The position numbers and the translations under genes are program-made. DNA of 18,188 nt from Candidatus Bathyarchaeota archaeon (GTDB taxonomy: Archaea > Thermoproteota > Bathyarchaeia > 40CM-2-53-6 > RBG-13-38-9). Below are positions 6,397-15,800 of the stretch, piece after piece. How positions within the stretch are numbered: the stretch's first letter is position 1; each line of letters opens with the position of its first letter. The stretch spans positions 1-18,188 of the forward strand of contig JAGLGJ010000005.1 of NCBI GenBank assembly GCA_023144075.1, in the 5' to 3' direction. The notes beneath the pieces were generated by a model. That model searched no databases. It saw only the letters and a program-made list of their open reading frames with translations, and had not been told where the DNA came from.

Positions 6397-7536
6397 ATGC
6401 TAACTAAAACCAGAAACGATTGCAATCAGACATCCCATAGAGTGATATTACATATCGACCTCGACGCATTCTTCGCCTCAATAGAAGAAGTAAATCATCC
6501 AGAATTAAAAGGTAGACCGATAATAGTTGGGGCTGATCCAAAACAAGGAAAAGGTCGTGGAGTCGTAAGTACATGCAACTATGAGGCTAGAAAATTTGGT
6601 TTACATTCTGCTATGCCAATATCACATGCTTGGAAGTTATGCCCTGAAGCAGCCTATTTGCCAGTAAATATGCCATTATATGAGGAAGTTTCAAAAAGAA
6701 TAATCAATATTCTAAAACCAATTGCGGATAGATTAGAACAAGTAAGTATAGACGAAGCATTCCTTGATATTAGTCATAAAATAGCTGATTTGAAAGAAGC
6801 CCAAACATTAGCAAAAGAAATCAAATCCATCATTATGGATAGAGAAAGTCTAACATGCTCTATTGGAATAGGCCCGAATAAATTAGTAGCAAAGATAGCC
6901 AGCGATCACAGGAAACCAAACGGATTAACAATTGTCTCAAAAAATGATGTAAGAAAATTTCTTGCTCCTTTGAATGTAGAAAAATTAGGTGGGATAGGTA
7001 GTAAGACTAAGGAACGTTTGAATTCTATAGGAATAAAAACGATAGACAATTTGGCATCTTATGATATTAACAAACTAAAAGACATTTTTGGAGCTTGGGG
7101 AGAAGAATTTCATCGTATGGCACATGGAATAGATGAATCGGAGATAATTGAAGAATGGATACCTAAATCCTTCAGTAGAGAGTATACATTTGATCAAGAT
7201 ACTTCGAATTTTAATAAAATAAAATTCATCGTTAATAAATTATGTGAGGAAGTTACTTTAGAAACTAAAGAGAATGGTTTCTCATTCAGAACTATTACTG
7301 TTAAAATTCGATATGAAAATTTCGAAACTCACACTCATTCTAAAACATTATCATTTCCTACTTCAAGTACTGAAACTATGAAAAATACTTCAATGATACT
7401 CCTTCGTCCATTTCTTAGATCAGATAGGAGAATACGTCTATTAGGTATTAGAGCATCAAATCTTAGTGAAAAAGCTCATCAGAAAACTCTTGAAGGAACT
7501 AATCACTCCTATTCTCTTAGAACAGTTGACCTGTAG
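6397..7536 (+). CDS. dinB: Y-family translesion DNA polymerase (Pol IV / Dpo4-like)
   Basis: This 379-residue polymerase copies past damaged bases with low fidelity. The palm and finger motifs are complete: HIDLDAFFASIEE (catalytic Asp21, with Phe26 as the likely steric gate against ribonucleotides), GRGVVSTCNYEARKFGLHSAMP, and VSIDEAFLD (catalytic Asp119-Glu120). The thumb has CSIGIGPNKLVAKIASDHRKPNG and a helix-hairpin-helix region, LGGIGSKTKERLNSIGIKTI (about 197-216). A little-finger domain follows from about residue 255. The C-terminus ends in a polar tail; QKTLEGTN (about 364-371) has the Q and L of a PCNA-binding box but lacks the aromatic pair. The N-terminus is about 14 residues longer before the first catalytic motif than in Sulfolobus Dpo4. 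The next gene, purC, is 60 bases on, so cotranscription is possible. Confidence 0.95.
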   Translation: MLTKTRNDCNQTSHRVILHIDLDAFFASIEEVNHPELKGRPIIVGADPKQGKGRGVVSTCNYEARKFGLHSAMPISHAWKLCPEAAYLPVNMPLYEEVSKRIINILKPIADRLEQVSIDEAFLDISHKIADLKEAQTLAKEIKSIIMDRESLTCSIGIGPNKLVAKIASDHRKPNGLTIVSKNDVRKFLAPLNVEKLGGIGSKTKERLNSIGIKTIDNLASYDINKLKDIFGAWGEEFHRMAHGIDESEIIEEWIPKSFSREYTFDQDTSNFNKIKFIVNKLCEEVTLETKENGFSFRTITVKIRYENFETHTHSKTLSFPTSSTETMKNTSMILLRPFLRSDRRIRLLGIRASNLSEKAHQKTLEGTNHSYSLRTVDL

Positions 7537-7596
7537 ACCTTACAGCTTTATTTAAGTCTAGAACTCTAATTTTCAAGATCGTCTGAGATGGTATAA

Positions 7597-8517
7597 ATGA
7601 ATAGTGATATTATGATTAAATCCGATTATCCTTTTCCTGTCTTTAGGAGAGGAAAGGTACGTGACTTGTATAATCTATCAGATTCTCTCCTAATTGTATC
7701 TACAGATAGAATTTCAGCTTTTGATGTTGTTTTTCCTAATGGTATACCCCAAAAAGGATCTGCATTAAACAATTTATCTGCTCATTGGTTTGAAAAGACC
7801 GAATCTATATTTCCCAATCATTTCATTGAAAAAAAAGATGATAGAAGCATCAGTGTTGTGAAAGCAGATAGAATTGACATTGAATTGGTTGCTAGGAGCT
7901 ACTTGTATGGTTCAGCTTGGAGGAATTATTCGAAAGGCAAACATGTAATAAGTGGAGTAAATCTACCAAACGGATTACAATTAGCTGAAAAACTTCCTGA
8001 AATTATACTCACTCCTACTACAAAGAGTGATGTTGGTCATGATCTTGAACTGTCCAAGAATGAAGCTATCGAGAGGGGACTAGTATCAAGAGACGAATGG
8101 ATAGCTCTAGAAGAAGCTACGTTCAGACTTTACGAATTCTATACTTTAGAAGCTTCTCAAAAAGGATTAATCATTCCAGATTTCAAACTCGAATTTGGCA
8201 GAGTTAGAGATGAACTCATTCAGATCGATGAACCACCAACACATGATTCTGCCCGTCTATGGTCAAAAGAGAAATACAAAATAGGTAAAAAACAGGAAGG
8301 TTACTCTTTGGATAAAGAATTCCTTAGAGATTTCCTCATAAGGAGTGGATATATGGGTGAAGGAACTCCTCCAAACCTTCCAACTTTACTCATCGAACAG
8401 ATTTCAACTCGATGTGTCGGAGCGTATGAAGTTCTTACAGGTCAAACCAAGTTAAATGATCTTCAACTAATGAGTGTTGATCAAGTTATAAATGAACTCA
8501 AAACAGAAGAAAAATGA
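7597..8517 (+). CDS. purC: Phosphoribosylaminoimidazole-succinocarboxamide (SAICAR) synthase
   Basis: This 306-residue enzyme joins aspartate to CAIR with ATP, giving SAICAR in the purine pathway. Characteristic segments are FRRGKVRDLYNL (about 16-27, nucleotide loop), VSTDRISAFDVVFPNGIPQKG (split by residues 35-54), VARSYLYGSAW (98-108), LTPTTKSDVGHD (138-149), IIPDFKLEFGRV (192-203) and IDEPPTHDSARLW (210-222). The length is of the long type, like yeast Ade1, rather than the roughly 240 residues of many bacterial PurC proteins; the extra part lies in insertions and a longer C-terminal region (GYMGEGTPPN). The ATG at 7597 follows GAGATGG closely; a second ATG at codon 6 is possible. It ends 48 bases from the convergent Sua5 gene. 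No other purine gene is in view. Confidence 0.96.
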   Translation: MNSDIMIKSDYPFPVFRRGKVRDLYNLSDSLLIVSTDRISAFDVVFPNGIPQKGSALNNLSAHWFEKTESIFPNHFIEKKDDRSISVVKADRIDIELVARSYLYGSAWRNYSKGKHVISGVNLPNGLQLAEKLPEIILTPTTKSDVGHDLELSKNEAIERGLVSRDEWIALEEATFRLYEFYTLEASQKGLIIPDFKLEFGRVRDELIQIDEPPTHDSARLWSKEKYKIGKKQEGYSLDKEFLRDFLIRSGYMGEGTPPNLPTLLIEQISTRCVGAYEVLTGQTKLNDLQLMSVDQVINELKTEEK

Positions 8518-8565
8518 AACTTCTCTTATTATTTAATTTATGTTTAAGTCTATACTAGTAAAAAT
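8518..8565. terminator. Convergent gene-end region with T-rich runs on both strands
   Basis: The 48 bases between purC and the convergent Sua5 gene are T-rich in both reading directions: CTTCTCTTATTATTTAATTT for purC, and GATTTTTACT for Sua5. This matches the T-rich, hairpin-free ends common in archaea. No stable hairpin is visible. Confidence 0.4.
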
Positions 8566-9606
8566 CTAAACCCTAACTACTGCATATCCTGAGGCTTTCT
8601 GAAGTCGATTCATTATCGCAAGACCTATTCCCTCTTCATCAACACCTTCAGCTATTATTAGATCCAGGTTCAATTCATCAAATCTTCTTAGACTATCAAA
8701 AAGATTTTTTGCAATTTCATACTTTGAATATCCAAGATTCTCTATGTGGTCGGCTGGATACTTTTTTTCAGATACTGATGCTACACCTACTTTCATTTTT
8801 TTTATGTGCAAATCGTGTATCAATTCTTCAATTTTGAAATGAATGTTTTCTCTTTTCCCTACAATAACTATTAGTTTTGTCTTCGGTGCGTAATGCCTGT
8901 ATTTCATGCCAGGTGATTTTGGATTGGTTTCTAAGTCAGCATGGTTTCCTAGGATGGAGGGGTGAAGTTCTATTTTTTTTAGTACAGGTCTAAGCATCTC
9001 TATGGTGACAGCCCCAGGACGAAGTATCTGTGGAGTTTCGACAGTCAGATCTACTACTGTTGATTCTAATCCCAATTTGGTAGGTCCTCCATCTATGATC
9101 AAATCGACTTTCTCCTTCAGGTCTTGAAATACATGCTCAGCTTTAGTAGGGCTGGGTCTTCCAGCTCTATTCGCTGAAGGAGCTGCTATTGGTGTCTGAG
9201 ATGCTTGTATTAGATCTATGGCGATCCTATTTTCAGGCATTCTTATTGCTACGGTGGCAAGTCTAGCAGTTGTTTCATCCGGTACTATCGGTTTTTTCTC
9301 CAACACAATCGTAAGAGGTCCAGGAAAGAAATTTCGAATAAGGTTTTTGGCTTCTTTAGGAATATTTTTTGCAAGAACATAGATATCATCTTTATCAGCG
9401 ATGTGAACGATAAGAGGATTATCTATCGGTCTTTCCTTAGCAAAAAAAATTTTTTTTACAGCATTAGAATTAAGAGCATCCGCTCCTAATCCGTAGACAG
9501 TCTCAGTGGGAAAAGCCACTAATCGATTCTTTTTTATTATGTCAGCTGCTTTTCTGAGTATTACATTCTCTGGCTTTTGAGGATTGACCTTGTAAATCTC
9601 TGTCAT
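8566..9606 (-). CDS. sua5: L-threonylcarbamoyladenylate synthase (Sua5 type, two domains)
   Basis: This 346-residue enzyme makes threonylcarbamoyl-AMP from threonine, bicarbonate and ATP. The Kae1-containing KEOPS complex then uses it to form t6A at position 37 of ANN-decoding tRNAs. The YrdC-like domain (about residues 12-205) shows AFPTETVYGLGADA (31-44), FAKERPIDNPL (55-65), FPGPLTIVL, PIAAPSANRAGRPSPT (139-154) and LGLESTVVDL. The conserved linker SPGMKYRHYAP (231-241) leads into the smaller C-terminal Sua5 domain. It is therefore the long Sua5 form rather than the short TsaC form. The ATG at 9606 sits about 28 bases after a TATA-like box, which suggests a leaderless transcript separate from the ABC genes upstream. 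Confidence 0.96.
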   Translation of the reverse strand: MTEIYKVNPQKPENVILRKAADIIKKNRLVAFPTETVYGLGADALNSNAVKKIFFAKERPIDNPLIVHIADKDDIYVLAKNIPKEAKNLIRNFFPGPLTIVLEKKPIVPDETTARLATVAIRMPENRIAIDLIQASQTPIAAPSANRAGRPSPTKAEHVFQDLKEKVDLIIDGGPTKLGLESTVVDLTVETPQILRPGAVTIEMLRPVLKKIELHPSILGNHADLETNPKSPGMKYRHYAPKTKLIVIVGKRENIHFKIEELIHDLHIKKMKVGVASVSEKKYPADHIENLGYSKYEIAKNLFDSLRRFDELNLDLIIAEGVDEEGIGLAIMNRLQKASGYAVVRV

Positions 9607-9630
9607 TCTACTTTGGAAAATTTGATTTCT

Positions 9631-9638
9631 AATATAAA
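9631..9638 (-). promoter_or_regulatory. TATA box of the Sua5 gene
   Basis: Read on the minus strand, TTTATATT is centred about 28 bases before the ATG at 9606. This is the expected archaeal TATA position for a transcript that begins at or near the start codon. No Shine-Dalgarno sequence is evident just before this ATG, which agrees with a leaderless mRNA. Confidence 0.55.
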
Positions 9639-9730
9639 CAGTTAGCTATCCCCCAAAATGAGAAGATTATCATCTGATATTTATTGCAGCTTAAAATATT
9701 ATTCAAGATAAGATGTTTTAACTTAATACT

Positions 9731-10195
9731 TTAAGCCCTGATCTTATCATTGTCACTATCATACTTTAAAAGGAGTGAGTCCCGTCCCCATTCTATAATC
9801 CAAGAAAAATCTGACTCCACATCGAAATCAGCTACTTCTCCTTTGAGTAAATCAAGTAGTTCTTCCTTGGAGACTTCACAATTTTCTTGGTTTCTAATGA
9901 AATTAATAATTTTCTTGAAAGATTCAAGGTTAGCTACATATTTGTTGAGTAATTTTTTCCTTACTTTTGGGCCTTTTGAAAGAAATTCTCTTCCTGTTTC
10001 TTTTAGGATAAGATCGCCGGAGTCAACTTCAATAAAACTTAGAAGCTCAGCGGCATCTACGGCTGGTAGTAGGTCATCTAGCTCTAGAATTAGGTCATCA
10101 GCAACTTTTGCTACATCAACTCTTCCTTTGAAGTCTTCTAAAACTTCAAGGAGACCGATCATCTGACCGACATGTGCCCTTGGTAATGCAAGCAA
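9731..10195 (-). CDS. Stand-alone AAA-associated C-terminal domain protein (PF09821-like), ABC-transporter accessory
   Basis: This 154-residue soluble protein resembles the domain usually found at the C-terminus of nitrate/sulfonate/bicarbonate-type ABC ATPases. The N-terminal half has LPRAHVGQMIGLLEVLEDF, then VDVAKVADDLILELDDLLP, AVDAAELLSFIEVDSGDLIL and KETGREFL, a winged-helix-like pattern. The rest is helical, and the end has SWIIEWGRDSLLLKYD. The start is taken as TTG at 10195; an in-frame TAG stop lies five codons upstream, so it cannot extend into the ATPase gene. AGAGGG lies upstream but about 14 bases away. It directly follows the ATPase gene (61-base gap, same strand) and is probably cotranscribed. 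The domain's biochemical role is not established; a regulatory or nucleotide-state-sensing role is inference. Confidence 0.83.
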   Translation of the reverse strand: MLALPRAHVGQMIGLLEVLEDFKGRVDVAKVADDLILELDDLLPAVDAAELLSFIEVDSGDLILKETGREFLSKGPKVRKKLLNKYVANLESFKKIINFIRNQENCEVSKEELLDLLKGEVADFDVESDFSWIIEWGRDSLLLKYDSDNDKIRA

Positions 10196-10256
10196 AGGAT
10201 TATCTTCAACCCTCTATTAACATTCGAATTTTGATCTAACAAATAACTTTTTGCCT

Positions 10257-11006
10257 CTATGCTATAAATCCTGTTATCTCGTCAACAATTTTATATAATT
10301 CATTGCTTCGTAGATCCCTCGGCCTTGGGAGAGTGACTTCAAGCTCTTTTGCTATTTTTCCAGGTCTGGAAGTAAGTATAACAATTCTATCAGCCATGTA
10401 AACGGCTTCCTCAACGTTATGTGTTACCATTATGACAGCTTCTGGAGCTACACTTGGATCCAACCACAGATCCAATACTTCCTCCCTAAGGTGTGTTGCC
10501 GTTAGCGCATCTAAAGATGAGAACGGTTCATCCATTAAGATTAATTCAGGATCTGGAATTAGACCTCTTGCAAGACCTACCCTCTGTTTCATACCTCTTG
10601 AAAGTTCTCTTGGATATGCTTCTTCAAAACCACTTAAACCCATAAATTCTATAATTTTAAGCACTCTTGCACGTTTTTCGGATTTCGAAAAAGACTTCCC
10701 TTGTAAACCCAATTCAATATTTTCAAATACTGTCAACCATGGGAAGAGAGCAAACGTCTGAAACACCATGCTCATTCCCTTACAAATATCCTCAACTTTC
10801 TCACCACGATAGTATACAGCACCATCTGTTGGCTTTGTCAGACCAATAATAATACGTAACAATGCAGACTTTCCACATCCTGATGGTCCCACGACTCCAA
10901 CGAACTCATGTTCATTAATAGATAGATTGATTTTATCTAGAATTAGATCAGATCTTGATTTGCCAAATGCATGCGAAACATTCTGCATGTCAACAAGTGA
11001 AGCCAT
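10257..11006 (-). CDS. ABC transporter ATP-binding protein, NitT/TauT family
   Basis: This 249-residue ATPase energises an importer of the nitrate/sulfonate/taurine/bicarbonate family. It shows Walker A GPSGCGKS (40-47), Q-loop VFQTFALFPW (Gln83), signature LSRGMKQRVGLARGL (from 135), Walker B LILMDEPFSSLDALT (catalytic Glu160) and switch His196 in VTHNVEEAVYMADRIVILTSRPGKI (spread over 194-217). The signature reads LSRGM where LSGGM is usual: Arg replaces the first glycine of the pair. It ends near residue 249, about where plain SsuB/TauB-type ATPases end, without the extra C-terminal domain, which is encoded by the next gene instead. It begins nine bases after the permease stop, with GGAG inside the permease end, so the two are one transcription unit. 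Confidence 0.95.
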   Translation of the reverse strand: MASLVDMQNVSHAFGKSRSDLILDKINLSINEHEFVGVVGPSGCGKSALLRIIIGLTKPTDGAVYYRGEKVEDICKGMSMVFQTFALFPWLTVFENIELGLQGKSFSKSEKRARVLKIIEFMGLSGFEEAYPRELSRGMKQRVGLARGLIPDPELILMDEPFSSLDALTATHLREEVLDLWLDPSVAPEAVIMVTHNVEEAVYMADRIVILTSRPGKIAKELEVTLPRPRDLRSNELYKIVDEITGFIA

Positions 11007-11015
11007 GAAATAATA

Positions 11016-12680
11016 CTACTCCATTAGATATTTTGAAAGAACATAGTTATACAATGGTCTCCAAATTAGTTTGTTTATTATCATTATTGTAGCTACCATA
11101 ACTACTATAATGAGTAAAAGCAAACCTACACTACCTAGTTCATATGCAGCTATATCAAGAAGAGCCCCAATTCCAAGGACAGCAAATATATCATTCCCAA
11201 ATACAATATACTCAGTTACTACTAAGGCGTTCCATCCGCCACCCCAAGCTGTTATGCTGCCTGTAACAAAGGACGGCATAACCGCGGGAAGAATTAATTT
11301 CTTCCATTTATTGACTCCTTTTAATTTGTGCATATTTGATGTTTCAATTAGATCCGAAGGAATAGCTATCATTCCTCCTATTAGATTAAAGAGAAGGTAC
11401 CATTGCATACCAGTCATCGTCAGTATAATCGATGTTAAATACAGACCTCCTGGTAAATCAATTGTAGCAAGAATTATAATCGGAAAAATTGCGGTAGCAG
11501 GAATTGCAGCAAAAACTTGAATAATAAACATATTTGTTCCAAAACTCCTCCTTTTACTTGCGATCACTACAGCTAAGGGCAAAGTCCAAGCAACACTAAG
11601 AACATATGCTAGGAAAAGACGTATCAAAGACGATCCTAAAGCAACAGGTATCACACTTAATTCCTGTATTAATAAAATATCTCTCATACTATCAGATATT
11701 TTTGGTAAGACTGGTATGTAGAAAAGAATTTTTTGAATTGAAATAATAATAAGTATCAATACCACGGAGAGAAAAGAGAAAAAGAATATCAGTCGACCAT
11801 GTTTGGCCAAGAATGTCGTTGGTTTTTTTGTGACATATTGCATGCTTCCAGCAAATTCTCTAACTCTACGTGGTACACGTTTAGGGAGATCTTGATTACT
11901 GAGAGCTAGGCGAGGTGTCAAACTGCTAAATCTAGCAAGAGTTGAAGTGGGTAAAAAAGACCGAATTTCAGTTCGTTCTATTATTACTGGTTCATATCTA
12001 AAATTCTCAGCATAATTCCGTAGAGGTCGCCATATCAATAGATCAAAAGCTAGAACAGCGAGTATTAAAAATAAAAGTCCAATTATTGTTCCAGTTATAT
12101 TTGCGGAATAGACCGACTCGGCAATATAGCTACCTATTCCAGGCATATTATATGCTGTTGATCCCAGAATTATTATCTCTGCAGCAACAAGAAAATACCA
12201 TCCTCCAGCCCAAGACATCATACCATTGTAAACAAGTTTTGGCACGCATGCCGGTAAAATGAGGTTTCGAAATTTTGAAAGCCCTTTTAAATGAAATGTA
12301 TCTGATGCTTCCCGTAAATCATTAGGGATTGATGATACAGACTCATAAGTGGAAAAAGCAAGATTCCAAGCTTGACATGTAAAAATCAGAAAGATAGCTG
12401 CCAGTTCTATACCTAACCAACTTTCTTCGAAAATTGCTATGAAGAAAAATATCGCTGCTGGAAAGAAACCCAGAATAGGTACTGACTGAAGCACATCTAA
12501 AATCGGTAACAAGGCAGATTCAGAGCGCCGGGTACGTGCCGTAGCTATTCCATACAGAATACCAAAGATATAGGCGATTAGTAGTGCAATAATTAATCTA
12601 GATAGAGAATAAGAAGTGTAGATTACAAGTCTCCAGATTTCTGTAAAGACGGCCACATTTATACCGTCGACCAGAAACAT
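11016..12680 (-). CDS. Fused double ABC permease, NitT/TauT type
   Basis: This 554-residue membrane protein contains two tandem binding-protein-dependent permease domains. Each half has several membrane helices and an EAA-type coupling loop: EASDTFHLKGLSKFRNLILP (124-143) in the first and ETSNMHKLKGVNKWKKLILP (446-465) in the second. Each also has a following AWGGGW-like segment (SWAGGW near 156, AWGGGW near 478) and a closing LIWRPLxNY (215-223 and 538-546). The halves are joined by a polar linker of about 70 residues (230-295). So a single polypeptide should form the whole transmembrane pore, as opposed to two identical subunits. The ATG at 12680 follows GAGGTG, a strong Shine-Dalgarno sequence. 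The substrate is unknown; nitrate, sulfonate, bicarbonate, cyanate and thiamine precursors are all known for the family. Confidence 0.93.
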   Translation of the reverse strand: MFLVDGINVAVFTEIWRLVIYTSYSLSRLIIALLIAYIFGILYGIATARTRRSESALLPILDVLQSVPILGFFPAAIFFFIAIFEESWLGIELAAIFLIFTCQAWNLAFSTYESVSSIPNDLREASDTFHLKGLSKFRNLILPACVPKLVYNGMMSWAGGWYFLVAAEIIILGSTAYNMPGIGSYIAESVYSANITGTIIGLLFLILAVLAFDLLIWRPLRNYAENFRYEPVIIERTEIRSFLPTSTLARFSSLTPRLALSNQDLPKRVPRRVREFAGSMQYVTKKPTTFLAKHGRLIFFFSFLSVVLILIIISIQKILFYIPVLPKISDSMRDILLIQELSVIPVALGSSLIRLFLAYVLSVAWTLPLAVVIASKRRSFGTNMFIIQVFAAIPATAIFPIIILATIDLPGGLYLTSIILTMTGMQWYLLFNLIGGMIAIPSDLIETSNMHKLKGVNKWKKLILPAVMPSFVTGSITAWGGGWNALVVTEYIVFGNDIFAVLGIGALLDIAAYELGSVGLLLLIIVVMVATIMIINKLIWRPLYNYVLSKYLME

Positions 12681-12754
12681 ATTCTACACCTCGGATGTTC
12701 ATAGTGATACGCTTGCTTTGAATAATTTCTCTTCTTATACGCATTTTGGTTTTA

Positions 12755-12774
12755 TTTTTTCTTATTAGAAAAAA
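12755..12774. terminator. AT-rich inverted repeat after carB, likely terminator
   Basis: TTTTTTCT (12755-12762) and AGAAAAAA (12767-12774) form a perfect 8-bp inverted repeat with a four-base loop. It lies about 40 bases after the carB stop on the minus strand and before the permease gene. The T-run in the direction of transcription suits archaeal termination. This would separate carAB from the ABC genes, although read-through cannot be excluded. Confidence 0.45.
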
Positions 12775-12814
12775 CATGATACCAATAAAATTCTTGAGAT
12801 CAAAGAATTAGCTT

Positions 12815-15800
12815 CTATCTTTCTGCATGATATTCTTGGATAGGTTTCATTGTTATGGTGCCTTTTCTTAATGCTTTTCCAGCTTTCACGGCAGCTAATG
12901 CCGCTGGAATAGTAGTAATATATGGAACATTATGTTCTATTGCAGCTCGTCTTATCTCATAACCGTCTTTTCTTGGTCCTTTTCCCCTTGGAGTGTTAAT
13001 TATTAGATCAACCTCCTTATTGATTATGAAATCTACGATGTTTGGCCTACCCTCTGTGGTCTTAAGTAAAGTCTTTGTTTCAATACCAAAATTTCTCAGA
13101 TATTCTGCAGTACCCTTAGTTGCAAGTATTGAAAAACCCAATTCTGTAAGGCCTTTGGCTACATCCACTGACTTAGCTTTGTCCCTATCTTTAACACTTA
13201 AGAAGGCTGTACCAGTAGCTGGAAGTCTCATGCCAGCCGCAAGTTCTGCTTTATAATAGGCTATTCCAAAATTATAATCAATCCCCATGACTTCACCTGT
13301 TGATTTCATCTCCGGAGACAAGATCGGGTCAACGCCAGGTAACTTAGTAAATGGGAAAACCGCTTCCTTCACAGCTATGTGTTTTGATTCAAGTTTTTCC
13401 TTAATATTTAGCTCCCTAAGCTTTCGGCCTACAATGAGCTTTGCTGCAATCTTTGCAAGTGGAAGTCCACTAGCTTTACTTACGAATGGAACCGTCCTTG
13501 AGGCTCTTGGATTTGCTTCTAAAACATAAACTATGTTATCTTTAATTGCATACTGTATATTTGTTAGACCGACGACTCCTAATGCTAATGCGATCTTTCT
13601 TGTATAATTCTTTACTTTATCAATTACTCTACTATCAAGACTAATTGGGGGAAGCGCACATGCAGAATCACCTGAGTGAACCCCCGCCTCTTCGATATGT
13701 TCCATTATACCTCCTATAACTACATCTTCACCATCACAAAGAGCATCAACCTCGACCTCCAATGCATCTTCGATGAATTTGTCTATAAGAATTGGATTTT
13801 TGGGTGAGACTTCTATTGCTTCAGCGATATACTTCTTTAATGTATCGTCGTCATATATGATTTCCATAGCTCGGCCCCCTAGAACATACGATGGCCTAAC
13901 CAGAACTGGGTATCCAAGTTTTCTAGCTACACTAATAGCTTCCTCAATATTATACGCTATTCCATTCTCTGGTTGTGGAATACCTAAATCATTCAGTAAT
14001 TTAGCAAATCTCTCCCTATTTTCTGCTTTATCAATAGCATCAGGTTTAGTCCCTAGTATTGGAACATCATGAGACAATTTTTTGGATATATTTAGAGGTG
14101 TCTGGCCTCCAAACTGTACAACTATTCCTTCGGGTCTCTCATTCTCTACGATATTTAGAACATCTTCATATGTTATCGGCTCAAAGTATAGTCTATCTGA
14201 CGTATCATAATCAGTTGATACAGTCTCAGGATTACTGTTTACCATTACTGTCTCGTAATTTTCATCTTTTAAAGAAAGTACACTATGAACACAACAATAA
14301 TCAAACTCAATTCCTTGCCCGATCCTATTCGGACCAGACCCCAGTATGATTATTTTCTTTTTTTCTGTAGGTGGACCATCGTTTTTTTCTTCATAAGTAG
14401 AATAGTAGTAGGGTGTTTTTGCTTCGAATTCTCCTGCACATGTGTCAACCATCTTGTAGACTGGAGATATAATCTTCGATTTTCTTTTTTGTCTAATTTC
14501 GTCCTCTCTTGATTTAAGTAAAAATGCAAGCTGGGTATCTGAAAAACCTAGAGTCTTTGCCTCTTTAAGAAGATGATCGGGTATTGTATCAAGTTTATAC
14601 CTCTTGACCTCTTCTTCCATATGTACAATATTCTTTATTTTATCAATGAACCATGGATCAATATTCGTTAATTTAGCTATCTTACTGATCATGATCCCTT
14701 TTTTTATTGCATATCGTATGTAGAATATTCTTTCATGATCGTTTGCTCTAAGTTTGTGAATTATCTCCTTTATTGATGGATCTAAATCTTTGCTATCTGA
14801 TCCTAAGCCTGCTCTTCCTATCTCAAGAGAACGAATAGCTTTCTGTAATGATTCTTCAAAGGTTCTTCCTATTGCCATAACCTCTCCTACACTTTTCATT
14901 TGAGTAGTCAAAGTATTGTCGCCAGTTGGAAACTTGTCAAAGGCGAAACGAGGGATTTTCACAACTACATAATCAATTGTGGGTTCAAAACAGGCTGGAG
15001 TCTCCTTAGTAATATCATTTGGAATCTCATCCAGTGTATATCCTATGGCCAGTTTTGCAGCTATCTTGGCTATTGGGAATCCTGTTGCCTTTGAGGCGAG
15101 AGCTGATGATCTTGATACTCTCGGATTCATCTCTATAGCCATGATTCTTCCGTTACGTGGATTTACTGCAAATTGTATGTTGCTGCCACCAGTCTCGACA
15201 CCGATTTCTCTCATTATTTTAATTGATGCGTCCCTGAGTTTTTGATACTCAAGATCTGTTAGAGTTTGAGCTGGAGCCACGGTTATGCTATCGCCTGTAT
15301 GAATACCCATTGGATCCATGTTCTCGACTGGACATACAATTACAACATTGTCAGCTAGATCTCTCATTACTTCAAGCTCGTATTCCTTCCATCCAATGAG
15401 GCCCTCTTCGATTAACACTTGTTTTATCAAGCTCATGTCTAATCCCTGTTTGACTATCTTTCCAAGTTCCTTGATGTTGTGTGCAATTCCTCCACCTGTC
15501 CCACCTAAAGTAAAAGAGGGTCTGATCACAAGTGGATATCCGAGCTCATTCGCTACATCTGATGCTTCTTCGACTTTCTTGATGATTCCACTTTTTGGAA
15601 CCTCTAGACCGATTCTAGTCATGGAATTTCTGAATAGTTCCCTATCCTCTGCTTTCTTTATAGCCTCAAGTTTTGCGCCGATTAGTTCAACTTTATACTT
15701 GTCAAGAACTCCATTTTCAGCAAGTATAGTGGCAAGATTTAGTCCTGTTTGACCACCTAGAGTGGGAAGAAGGGTGTCTGGCCTCTCGATATCTATAATC

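Noticed and set aside
9750..10166. A 138-residue plus-strand ORF opposite the AAA-associated protein gene
   Set aside because: It is very serine-rich with no recognisable domain and is a mirror frame of a gene with clear family motifs.
11071..11520. A 149-residue plus-strand ORF opposite the permease gene
   Set aside because: It is an antisense frame of a membrane protein gene with strong permease motifs; the pseudo-hydrophobic pattern follows from the complementary codons.
12993..15752. Several plus-strand ORFs of 64-144 residues opposite carB
   Set aside because: They are antisense shadows of a fully conserved carB reading frame, with no motifs or expression signals of their own.
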